In this document: in pieces, positions 26,274 to 36,437 of the stretch
How positions within the stretch are numbered: the stretch's first letter is position 1
How the letters are laid out: each line of letters starts with the position of its first letter
Assembly (NCBI GenBank): GCA_017871115.1
Contig: JAFCIZ010000011.1
Location: 823,501 to 887,500 of the forward strand
Source: Cunninghamella blakesleeana
Taxonomy: Eukaryota > Mucoromycota > Mucoromycetes > Mucorales > Cunninghamellaceae
Length of the DNA stretch: 64,000 bases
Direction: 5' to 3'
Position numbers and translations under genes: made by a program
Notes under the pieces: model-generated
What the model was told of the DNA's origin: nothing
The model's database searches: none
Seen by the model: the letters and a program-made list of their open reading frames with translations, nothing else

Positions 26274-26667
26274 ATCCTCAAAGTTTCACAACCATTATTT
26301 TTCCATAGCCAATCATAGTAATGGTATTATTTTGTAATCTTCTATTAAAAAACTAATATAGGTATGGGTTTCTTTATTGATAATTGAGTACTTGGCTATT
26401 ATAATGAATTTTAAATTACCTCAGAGGTACATATCCTTTCATATTTAAAACTTTTATCTTTTAATATAAAATACAAACTAACAATAGAAATCAAAGAACA
26501 TCCAGATTTAGTAATAAAGATCGATTTTATTTTGGGTTACACAAATGTTTAATTAGAATATATATAGACTTTTTTTTTTAATTTCTTTTTTCGACAATTG
26601 CTTCTTTTCTCCTTCTTTTTCTTTTGAACAAAGTTTACGTTTACTTTTTTTATTATTATTTAATAAA

Positions 26668-27200
26668 ATGGTAGATCTTCGAGCTTCTGCTGGTAAATAT
26701 TTATTCCTATGCCCCATTCACAATAGCTAAATACATGTATATTAACCATATATATTAGGATGCTCTAGGATTGACTCCATGGTTTATTGTATAGGCGGAG
26801 CAGTTTATAATCAAAAATCATATCTCAATGCACAATATTTAAACGATCATATAGCTTTAAATTTATTGCAAATAAATAATGATTTTTCAACATTTAATCC
26901 ATCTCAACTAACATGGATGACTTTGTCTAATATAAATAATAAAACAGGAAAACCCATTCAACCTATCGCCTTTTCAGCAGCCACCAGTCTTTCTTCAGAT
27001 AACGGATATGTTTTCTATGGTGGAGTACAATATACCAATAATCATTATTCCGTTCCTGATGATATTTTTATGCAATACAATTCGAAAGAAGATATTTGGC
27101 ACCCTTTACCAGCTTTACCTAATGAAAGAGAATTGTAATTTTTAATAATAATAATAACAATAATAATACTAAGAGCGATATAATCAGTAGCCAATAATAA

Positions 27201-27242
<42 letters not shown>

Positions 27243-27364
27243 CTCTAGAACGACTATTGTAAATATAGGAAACGACGTTTTATGGAAATGTGGTGGTCTA
27301 ATGTAATAAATACCTACATATGTTGTAAATTGATAATAGCAATAGTGATGAATATGTATATTGA

Positions 27365-27455
<91 letters not shown>

Positions 27456-29106
27456 TACATTTTTCTTTTCATTTGAGCAGTACGAGCGGAGAACCTGTAA
27501 ACAATACAGCTAATTTATACGACTATAAAAATGTAAGTCCTTATTCCATTAATCATTTTTTTTAATTTTTATTTCTAACCTATTTCATATTTTTCGCCAT
27601 AAATAATAATGTTAATAAAATAGTCAACATGGTCTGGTAAAATTATTGATCCAACATATTATGCATGGTTTGGGGTTTCTAATCACACCTCCACATTAGC
27701 AGGTACAACTATATATAGAATAGGTGGTAGTCAATTTAGTAGTGTTGAAAGAGAAACTTTTCCACTTTCTCTAATGTACACCTTTAGTACTACTGATATG
27801 AAATGGGCAGTAACTGAAACGAAGGGTATCCGACCTTCAGATAGAGAACATCATACCGCAACCTATCGTAAAGTATTTTTATATGTATATAAATATTTAT
27901 ATATTGTCCCTTACTAATATTTTTATTACTGCTTTCATTTCTTTTAATTTATAGTTCCTGATAAAAATTTAATTCTTCTATACGGTGGTGCCATATTTTT
28001 AGGAGGTTCTGGTAAGTATTATAAAGAATTATAATAATAGGAAATATAACAAATTAATGAGCACTAAAGATATTAATTATATTATGGTTTAATTGTTTTA
28101 TAATTTTTCATAGCTAGTTTCTTGGAAGACAATTATGTTATTTATAATATTACAAGTAGCTCATATATAAGGATTGAAGAAACAGTATTTTATCCATTTT
28201 CAAAAAAACGGTTTGGTCATTATGGTAATAGACTAGAATCTATACTTCAAAATATATATATAAAAGTAATGCTAGTGCTAACTCTAATACATATATTAAA
28301 CTATCATAGCTACTTTATATAATTCCAATTATTTATTATTAATGTTCGGTTATACGGAAAATCTTCAAGCAGCAGATGCTATAAATGTAATTAACATTAC
28401 AGACCCACTGAAACCGATATGGATAGCCAATAAAGAAACAACTATTGGTGAAAATAATCAAAATGATGGATTAAGTAAAACAACATTAATTATCATCATT
28501 GTTATAACCATCATAACCGTACTGGTAATATATTAAAAATGAATATTTTATCTGGAAAATAATGATGTTAATATATTAATTTCCTTCTTTTTATGATTAC
28601 TATTGTTTATTACTTAGTCAATAATATTAGGAATTGTAATTTATTTACGACGTAAAAGCAAAAAAGATAAAGAAATAATACAACTAGAAAAAGAGGATCC
28701 ACGTAATACATTCTATAGCATTGCAAAACCATTTGACAACATTAATGAAGACGATGTAATTAAACCTTTTGACAATAGTGAAGATCATGTAATAAAACCT
28801 TTTGACAATAATGAAAGGGTTGTATTAAAACCATATGATAGTACAAATGGAGATGATATAGCAAAACCCCATGATTCTCAGCAAGAAAATCATATTATAT
28901 CAAACGAAGGATGCAAGCCCAAACCTCTTAACCCTCTATTTTGTGAAAAAACACTACTAGTGGAAAAGGAAGAAGTAGAAGTAGAAGCAAACAAACGAGA
29001 AAGCACTATCCTTTCTCCAACATTTACAAGTACAGACTCAATCACACTCTTAGGTACACCATTAGTAGAAATATGTAAACCTTCTGAAGATAAAAATTTC
29101 CCATAA
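26668..29106 (+). CDS. Kelch-repeat beta-propeller protein C, single-pass membrane type
   Basis: Nine exons: 26668-26692, 26759-27134, 27243-27302, 27481-27532, 27624-27867, 27955-28011, 28114-28224, 28310-28524 and 28618-29106 (542 aa). Most exon lengths equal those of copy A. Kelch turns include CIGGAVYN, FYGGVQY, KCGGLI, RIGGSQF and LYGGAIF. The transmembrane helix TTLIIIIVITIITVLSIILG spans the last intron, followed by YLRRKSKKDKE. The cytosolic tail, about 150 aa, contains a run of near-repeats IAKPFDN, VIKPFDN, VIKPFDN, VLKPYDS, IAKPHDS and later EICKPSED. An alternative start uses an upstream exon 26404-26426 (ATG AAT...) spliced to 26634. This stays in frame and adds a Leu-rich signal-like stretch (SLRLLFLLLFNK) before the Met at 26668. 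I consider that longer model likely, since the membrane topology needs a signal sequence. Confidence 0.75.
27204..27240. repeat. Poly(T) tract at a 3' splice site
   Basis: About 37 T directly before the AG acceptor of kelch C exon 3: a polypyrimidine tract expanded to a pure homopolymer. Confidence 0.9.
27365..27454. repeat. (AAT)n microsatellite, about 30 units, in kelch C intron 3
   Basis: Uninterrupted trinucleotide repeat of about 90 bp. The same intron of kelch A (3596-3717, minus strand) carries a shorter, interrupted version of the same repeat. Confidence 0.95.
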
Positions 29107-29706
29107 TTTTTTAAAGTATTATAAAAAAATATATCCAGTTTTATATATCCAATTATATGTATATACGTATATATAGTTTTTTCATTATTATTAATTATTT
29201 AAATAAAGTAATATAAAAGTAATGCCATTTACTATATTTTTTAATACCACTTGTAAGCAAAAAATATATATAAACAACAGTTTTTGAACAGCCTTTGCTC
29301 AAAAAAAAAAAAAAAAACTAGAATTATAAAAACAAATAATATAATTTTTTTATTTTTATTTTATGATTATTATTGTTAGTTTTATATATATATATATATC
29401 GAAAACGATTTTTATTAATATTGTGTAATCACTTGCAAAATATAGTTTTCTTTTTATTCTTTTTTTCATTGATAGAAACGATGATGATGACATTAATCAT
29501 AAATATTTTCTTCCTTTTTATCTTGTACTTGATTTCCATTATTTAACTTTTCCTTATTTAATTCAGTCTTGCTATTATTATTGTTATTATTATTACTACT
29601 ACTACTGGATAAGTCATTTATATTGGTATCTATACATAAAATATGAATAAGTATTATTATATTCTTTTTCATATTTTCTTTATGGCTTTTATATTTATTA
29701 TAAACA
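29107..29706. other. Convergent 3' intergenic region, kelch C / CUE protein
   Basis: No gene supported. A 77-codon minus-strand frame at 29493-29726 is Asn-rich low complexity and follows the stop codon of the CUE gene. Contains A/T runs and a short (AT)n. Confidence 0.55.
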
Positions 29707-30944
29707 TTATTTATTACCATGTTCATCCACTAACAATAAATCGTCATCATCATCTTCGTCTTTAATGACATATGCACTTTCTTCAATCTCCCTTTTTTCA
29801 GACTTTATATCATGATTTGGAGCAGTTAAAGTCACTAATTGACCTATATTAATATATATTGAATGAAAAACAAAAAGAAATGATAGAATTATTATTATTA
29901 TTATTGATTTTATTTGATTTAAATACAATTATAATTATATATAGATAAAACTTACCTTCATCGTTATCATCTTCATGTTGACTAATCATACTATGAGTTA
30001 TTGGTCTTGAAAAAGGTTTAGGAGAATGTTGTTGTAATAAAGGTGGTTGCTGCTGCTGTTGTTGAACTTGTTGCCTTTGAGCCGCTACAAGATAATTTTC
30101 AGTGTTAGATTTATTTTCCTTATTCTCTATATTCTGTTTTTATTCTTTTTTTTCCTCACATTTTTATTTTTATTTTAAAAATATATAATTTTAGTATTTA
30201 CCTAATCTTTCTAATTGAGCGTCTTCCAATGCTAACCTTCTTGCAAAGGCTTCATCGTCAAGCATTTGTTGATCAGGGGTAATTGTTGTAGGTTTATCTA
30301 TTATGTTTATATATATGCATATTTTTGAAAAATGCACAATGTATTATTTATAATTAATGAGAATAAAAACTTTATAAAAAAAATCGTATTTTTTTTTTTT
30401 TTTTTGCTTTATATATTTTAAAGCTGTTTACCATGTTGCTTCATAGGTGTATTAACGGATATATCAGAAACACGTAATCCTCTCATATCATTTACTAATC
30501 CATCACCTCTAAAATAATAAAAATTAAAATTGAAGTCAAAACCCATGATATAGTATAATAAAAGCTATCCATTTTTTAATTTTTTTTTTACCTTATTGAA
30601 CTAGATGTTGCTGTATTACTTTGATTATTTTGTTGCTGATGATCATCACTATTATTAGCTCCTTGTTCCATGAATGAGTTGTAAAAATTCATAAATTTTT
30701 TCTTGGCAACTTTTCAATAAAAGAAAAAATAAAAATTGCTTAGTTTTTAAAACGTAAATACAAGATTTTATCGTTATTTCTTATATATATATACAGTGTC
30801 AAACTTACCATTTCCGGCTTCAATCACTCTTTCTTTAATAATAGGCAATTCCTCTATAATAACGTCAATAATCATATTAATAATAATAATAATAATAAAC
30901 CAAAATTGAATATATTATACATGTCATTTGCTTTTTACAAATAG

Positions 30945-30979
<35 letters not shown>

Positions 30980-31391
30980 TACCTTGTAAATTAAATGTAG
31001 GTTGGTTTTGTTGTTGTTGTTGTTGTTGTTGTCTTTGCTCAAGGATTCTTTGCTCTTCTTCAAATTGCTCAGCTAATTGTCTAGCTAAGGCTTCATCGTC
31101 TTGTTCTTGTTGAAATATATTATTTGTTGTATTTACATTAGAAGGTTGATAATTTGGATCAGACATGCTTAATAAAGTATCAAATGTGGCATCTAAATTA
31201 TTATTTTGACTGGAATAAATAACATCAATGACTTCTTTATCAATATCAGGAAAGGCTTCTTGGAGAGTCTTTATATCTTGTTCATAAGGTGATAAAGGCT
31301 TTGGTGGTGTTGCTTCTTGATTGGTTGCTGTGGATGTGGGGTTTTGATTAGTTTCTTCACTTGTTTGTACATTACTAGTTTGTTCAGACAT
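29707..31391 (-). CDS. CUE5: CUE-domain ubiquitin-binding protein, CUE5-like
   Basis: Seven exons (30983-31391, 30809-30853, 30592-30709, 30432-30508, 30202-30297, 29956-30084, 29707-29843) give 336 aa. The CUE domain is at about residues 36-78: YEQDIKTLQEAFPDIDKEVI then IDVIYSSQNNNLDATFDTLL, with the ubiquitin-contacting FP and LL elements. Next come an acidic coiled coil (DDEALARQLAEQFEEEQRIL), a Gln tract, and a second helical region (ELPIIKERVIEAGNVAKKKF). This layout matches fungal Cue5, a receptor that couples ubiquitinated cargo to autophagy. A second DDEAFARRLALEDAQLERL element, at about 224-242, mirrors the first. The C-terminus is acidic (DEDDDDDLLLVDEHGNK). I see no obvious W/F/Y-x-x-L Atg8-binding motif outside the CUE helices, so the autophagy role is inferred from family only. 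It shares a 334-bp promoter region with the first I78 gene. Confidence 0.85.
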
Positions 31392-31725
31392 AGTGTTATA
31401 TATTTACATATATTTCAATTAATAAATTAAAGATAACTAATAATAAATATTAAATAAAAGAGAAAGAAGAGAAAAAATAGATAGTAATATTAATAATAGT
31501 AATAATAATTAAAAAAAAAAGTAGCAAAATAGAAAAAAGTACATTGGCGTTTTTTTTTTTTTTCAATTTAGGCCGAAAAAATCGGTGTTAGAATTTTTTT
31601 AAAATGTGGATTATCATTTTTTTTTTTAATATTTTCTTTCTCTTTCTTTTTTCTTTTTCTTCCTCTTTTTATACTCTATTGTTTTATTATTATTATTATT
31701 ATTATTATTTTATTTATATTAAAAA
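31392..31725. promoter_or_regulatory. Bidirectional promoter, CUE protein (minus) / I78 inhibitor 1 (plus)
   Basis: 334 bp of T- and A-rich sequence with a short (TTA)n before the plus-strand ATG. No clear TATA or CCAAT box identified. Confidence 0.4.
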
Positions 31726-31977
31726 ATGTCCTCTGATCCATTCCCTAGTCAAGAAGAAGTTCAGGAAATTAAGAATAAATTGGTAGGAAAATATGTGCTT
31801 GGTCCTGAAGAAGTTGTTGCTGAAATTAATGAAAACGAAGTGGTGCGTTCTAATACCTTAAAACAACCAGTAAGAGTAATAAAACCAGGTGATCCTGTTA
31901 CTAGAGATCTTATTCCTAACCGAATGAACGTTTTACTTGATGAAAATAAAAAAGTAACCAATGTTTACTTTAGTTAA
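31726..31977 (+). CDS. I78-family peptidase inhibitor-like protein 1
   Basis: Single exon, 83 aa. Matches the I78 potato-inhibitor-I-like fold typified by the Aspergillus elastase inhibitor: a helix (EEVQEIKNKLVGKYVLG), then the VVRSNTLKQPVRVIKPGDPV loop region, then the family motif T-R-D-L-I-P-N-R-M-N-V and a final NVYFS strand. No signal peptide and no Cys pair, so an intracellular inhibitor of a vacuolar or cytosolic serine protease is more likely than a secreted one. The neighbour at 32438 is a paralog in the same orientation (tandem duplication). Target protease unknown. Confidence 0.8.
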   Translation: MSSDPFPSQEEVQEIKNKLVGKYVLGPEEVVAEINENEVVRSNTLKQPVRVIKPGDPVTRDLIPNRMNVLLDENKKVTNVYFS

Positions 31978-32437
31978 ACGTATTATATTAAAACTATATC
32001 TAATAAAAAAAATCACGTAAAAAACGTTTCTCCCTAAATATAAAAATGTTATCAAAAAACTGTTGGTGTAACTTAAATCGTATGACGTCATTGATTATCG
32101 ATAGTAAAATGACAAGAGTTTTGAAGTGAATGTATTTGATATGTAATTATATATATATATATATGTATATGTATATGTTGGAAACGAAATGAATGTCATT
32201 GTCTATAAATAATTTCTATTATACAAAATAAAAAGAACCCTTTTATTTTGATCCTAATATCCGGAAAGAATTCCAGGTTAGGTGATTAATCGGAGTAGTA
32301 CCCAAAAAAAGAACAGAAAAATTTTATTTTAAAATTATTATATAAACGTATATACTTTTTCTTTTTGTCCTTTTTCTTTTTTCTTTTTTTTTTATTATCA
32401 AAACATTAAAACAAAAGCAATTTATTCTCATTTTAAT
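31978..32437. other. Spacer between the two I78 genes with a CRE palindrome
   Basis: 460 bp containing ATGACGTCAT at 32092-32101, then TTATCGATAG, a short (AT)n at about 32149-32164 and a T/C-rich leader before the second gene. Confidence 0.55.
32092..32101. promoter_or_regulatory. CRE palindrome ATGACGTCAT
   Basis: Perfect 10-bp CREB/ATF-type site, about 340 bp upstream of I78 inhibitor 2. Function inferred. Confidence 0.45.
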
Positions 32438-32710
32438 ATGGAAGGGCCAAAATATACACCCGATATGTTTCAACCAGTAAGTGAAGAAGTCGTTAACGAA
32501 TGGAAAGAAAAATTAGTTGGTAAATATTTACTTGACGTGGATGAAGTTCGTGCTGAATTAAATGATGATCAAATCGTACGCCGTGACACTATACCAAAAA
32601 CTACAAGAGTTTTATTCCCAACTACACCTTGTACTATGGATTATATTCCTGGAAGAATGAATATTGGTATTGAAGAAGATAAAAAAATAACTAGTGTTTA
32701 CTTTTGTTAA
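32438..32710 (+). CDS. I78-family peptidase inhibitor-like protein 2
   Basis: Single exon, 90 aa, paralog of the gene at 31726. Shared elements are EEVVNEWKEKLVGKYLLDVD (first: EEVQEIKNKLVGKYVLGPEE), a V-R-R-D-T-I-P-K-T-T-R-V loop, T-M-D-Y-I-P-G-R-M-N-I and a terminal SVYFC. It is longer by about seven residues at the N-terminus. The central region differs clearly (FPTTPC in place of KPGDPV). This region holds the reactive loop in characterised relatives, so the two copies may act on different proteases. No signal peptide. Confidence 0.8.
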   Translation: MEGPKYTPDMFQPVSEEVVNEWKEKLVGKYLLDVDEVRAELNDDQIVRRDTIPKTTRVLFPTTPCTMDYIPGRMNIGIEEDKKITSVYFC

Positions 32711-32816
32711 ATAAAAAAGTTGATTAGCATTAAAATCAAATAAAAAAAATCGTGAATGCAAAACTGGCAATTAAAAAAAAAATCATTTTTTTCGATATAA
32801 ATTTTCCCAAGCTCTT

Positions 32817-32866
32817 TTTTTTTTTTCCCCTTTCTTTTCTCTCTCTTTTTTTTTTTTTTTTTTTTT
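32817..32866 (+). promoter_or_regulatory. Pyrimidine-rich leader before GH125
   Basis: Almost pure T/C for about 50 bp, ending about 15 bp before the ATG. Similar C/T tracts precede the start codons of the bromodomain-kinase gene and the acyl-CoA dehydrogenase gene. Confidence 0.5.
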
Positions 32867-32881
32867 GAAAAAATAACATAA

Positions 32882-33322
32882 ATGCCTTTAATAGTATCAA
32901 GACCATTATCTACAAAGTCAATATGTTACATTATTATTATATCTAGTTTAGTTCTTATAAATATATATATATTATATACTATATATATTTTACCAAATTT
33001 ATCACCACCATCGTCATCTCCTCAACCAAAACCTTCCTTGCCCTATGACCCTCCTTATTATGGCGTTCCTTATAAACGTATCGTTTCCTCTAAACGAAAA
33101 TATAAAAGTCAAATTGTAGATAAATATATTCAACTGAAAGCTGATACTATGAACGATAAAGACTTGGCTACTTTATTAAAGAACTGCTTTCCTAATACTT
33201 TGGATACAACTATCGATTGGTACGATTTAAATAATCCATATACGTTTCTTATTACAGGCGATAGTAGGTAGATATAATTATGCACGTATATTTATTTATA
33301 TATTTATATGACTTACATATTC

Positions 33323-33362
<40 letters not shown>

Positions 33363-34878
33363 ATGCTTCTCTTTTATTTATATAAATATAGTCCCCGCTA
33401 TGTGGATCCGTGATTCTACTAATCAAATACTACCTTATATATCATTTATTGGAAATGATGAAGCATTAAAGCAATTGCTTCTAGGTGTTATCTTTACACA
33501 AGCTTCCTTTCTTGAATACGATCCATATGCTAATGCGTTTTTAAAACCTTGGTATGCCAAAAACGCTCAAGATCATGCATCCATGGGAAGATTATTAGAT
33601 AAAGTCATACCGCAATATGATGCACAATTTGTGTGGGAATCAAAGGTAATCTATAAATAAAATAAAAATGAACGAATATATATTTACATACTTACATTTA
33701 TTGCTAATAGTATGAATTAGATTCTTTTGGCCATTTTTTTCAATTAAGTAATGAATATATGATAGCAACAGGGGATGCAACTTCAGTGATTAAAAACAAC
33801 AATTGGATTCAAGCAACTGAAAGAATACTTCAAGTCATTCGTCAACAAATGAAAGGTACTTGGGAACTACAAAATGATGGATTAATTATGAAGAATGGAA
33901 AACACCATATACCTCATCCAATCAATAACACTTTTATGCCATTATCAAAACCAGATCCATTACCTATTCACCATGGTTACCGATTTCAAAGATGGACCGA
34001 CCGACCTACTGAAACATTAGCGGGTGAAGGTTTGGGTGGGGTCTCCAAATCATGTGGTTTAGTAAGAAGTGCTTTCAGACCAAGTGACGATGCTACTACC
34101 TTTCCTTATTTGGTAAGCTATAAATGCCTCAATAGTCATATATAATAAGTTTTTATTCACATTTAAATTTATTTATATAACATAGATTCCTGCCAACGCT
34201 CAATTATCTGTCCAACTTAAAAAATTGGGACAAATTATTCGTACATCTATCCATAAACACAATTATGATGATCAGCAACTTGATGTAAATACTATCAATA
34301 GATTAAATGATATCGCCAAAAGAGCACAATCCATAGGTGATACCATCCATGAAGCTATTTATCAGCATGCTGTCATCGATCATGCTATTTATGGCAAAAT
34401 ATTTGCTTACGAAGTGGATTGCTATGGCTCTTTTATTTTAATGGATGACGGTAATACGCCTTCTTTATTATCTTTACCATTGCTAGGTTTTATTCAACGG
34501 GATGACCCACTCTATCAACGTACTCGTCAGTTTTTATTATCTACTAATAACCCTTGGTATTTTGAAAGTCAAATAAACCAACTCGGTAACAATTCTTCTA
34601 CCAGGTTTCAAGGTATTGGTAGCCCTCATACTGGGTATGGTATGATTTGGCCAATGAGTATTTTGGTTCAAATACAAACATCGACTGATGAAGATGAGAT
34701 CAAAAGTTGCTTGGATATATTAAAGCAATTGGCTGCGAGCTCAACAAATGGTTATATGGTAGAATCTTTTTATAAAGATGATTTAACTCTTTTTACAAGA
34801 CCATGGTTTAGTTGGGTTAATGGTTTGTTTGGTTCTATGATTATGGATCTTGATACTAGATATCCTCATTTATTATAG
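32882..34878 (+). CDS. GH125 exo-alpha-1,6-mannosidase, membrane-anchored
   Basis: Four exons (32882-33263, 33392-33645, 33711-34112, 34186-34878), 576 aa. The N-terminus is a type II signal anchor (SICYIIIISSLVLINIYILY at about 13-32) followed by a Pro/Ser-rich stem. The GH125 (formerly DUF1237) domain begins at about residue 80 and includes TGDIPAMWIRDSTNQILPYI. That motif forms only when exon 1 ends at GGCGATA|GTAGGT, which fixes the first intron. Further family blocks are GRLLDKVIPQYDAQFVWESK, CGLVRSAFRPSDDATTFPYL, YAYEVDCYG-type FAYEVDCYGSFILMDDGNTP, and GIGSPHTGYGMIWPMSI. GH125 enzymes are metal-independent inverting alpha-1,6-mannosidases. Likely in the Golgi or cell wall, trimming alpha-1,6-linked mannose. 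Followed by the GT32 gene on the same strand. Confidence 0.9.
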
Positions 34879-35653
34879 TTTGGTTATTTTATATTTAGTT
34901 TTACTAGCCAAGTGTTTTTATTTTATAATATATCAAGTAAATAAATATAGTAATAGTAAAATGGAAAAAGTTTTCGCGTAAGGGACTTTTTTTTATTTTT
35001 TTAGACTGGTAATATTTTCTATTAATTGTAATTTTTTTAACTTCAATTTGAAGTTACTTGTCTTACTTCGAAAATGGATGAAAAAATTATTTATATATGT
35101 CTTTTTTTTAAAAGTTTTTTTCTTTACCTATTGTTTTAATTTTAATAATAACTCTTTAATTACTATTTTATTTTAGATAGCAAACTTTTTCGTTTACATT
35201 TTCTCTACTATCGAAAAAGCTCCTATTCCTTCAGTACCTCTTTTACTATCAGCTGTAGTAAAAAGGAAATTAATCAAAAAATAAAAAATTAATAAAAATG
35301 TTTTGAATAATTTCATATTTATAGAAAAAAATATCTTTGTATTATTTTTATTATCTCAATGTGATAGCTCTATTTTATTGGTCTACACCAAGTCCCACTG
35401 TTATATTGTATATGTTAATATTAGCATTATTGTTATAATTATCGGCCCAATACTATATTGCACGTTTTTATTGGCATTATTGTGTTACTTCTATAACTAA
35501 AGACTTAAAATTCCGACCGCAACATATATTATTAATAAAAATTCTTTGGGCAATATTCCCCCTCCGCATAGATTTTACTCAAAATATGGTATTTTTTTTC
35601 CAAATCAGTTTTATTTCTTTTCTTCTTTTTCTTTTTTTCAAAAAAAAGTTGTA
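34879..35653. other. Intergenic, GH125 to GT32
   Basis: No gene supported. A short plus-strand frame near 35170-35283 (STIEKAPIPSVPLLLSAVV) is protein-like but lacks a start or neighbours. The rest is T-rich. Confidence 0.5.
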
Positions 35654-36398
35654 ATGCCATCACCAAAATATAATGTAAATTCTGATTCATTTTCATCAAC
35701 ATCCTTACCATTTTCAAGATCACATAAAAAGAGTACATCTAAATTATATAAACCTAATAAAAAAACCGGAATTTATTATCAACAAATCTCATCTAAAGAA
35801 AAAGTAGATCCAAAACAATGGATAATAAGATTATTATTTTTTTTATTAATATGTTATTTTATAATACAATATATATCATCACCTAACACTAATGAATTAA
35901 CAACCGAAGACATACCTGAATTGATGATAGCACAGAAGTACCAACCTGTGCTATCTTCTTCTTCAGCACTCTCACTTCATCCCCGTATACCAAAAATTGT
36001 TCATTTTGTTTATGGATTAAAAGGGCCTGAGCCAACATTAGATTTAATTCATTATTTGTCAATCAAATCAGCTCATGATCGACTTCAACCTGATACAATC
36101 ATGTTTCATTATCATTATTTACCAACTGGGGAATTATTTGAAAAAGCTAAACCTTATTTAACTTTACATCAAGTGGATTTAGTACCTGAAATCTTTGGCC
36201 AACCTATTTCTCATTTTGCTCATCAAGCTGATATTATACGATTAGATGTATTAAATGAGTACGGTGGTATATATTTAGATATGGATGTCATTTCTTTAAA
36301 ATCTTTAGATGATTTACTGGATTATGATTTTGTTATGGGTCAAGAAGGCATAGGTAAAAGTTCATAATAAACAAATATAAATATACTTTTTTTTTTAA

Positions 36399-36437
<39 letters not shown>

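Larger units (their letters stand above)
25379..26667. other. Intergenic, SMG1 to kelch C
   Basis: Contains an A29 run (about 25543-25571), a possible coding relic on the minus strand (25799-25969), the kelch C promoter elements (26241-26273) and a possible upstream kelch C exon (26404-26426). Confidence 0.5.

Noticed and set aside
33264..33268. Alternative donor AGTAG|GTAGAT for GH125 exon 1
   Set aside because: It breaks the frame of GDIPAMWIRDS; the donor at 33264 restores the conserved motif.
35546..35653. Upstream in-frame ATG for the GT32 gene
   Set aside because: It would add a Phe-rich segment encoded by a T-rich leader, before a protein that already has a proper type II anchor.
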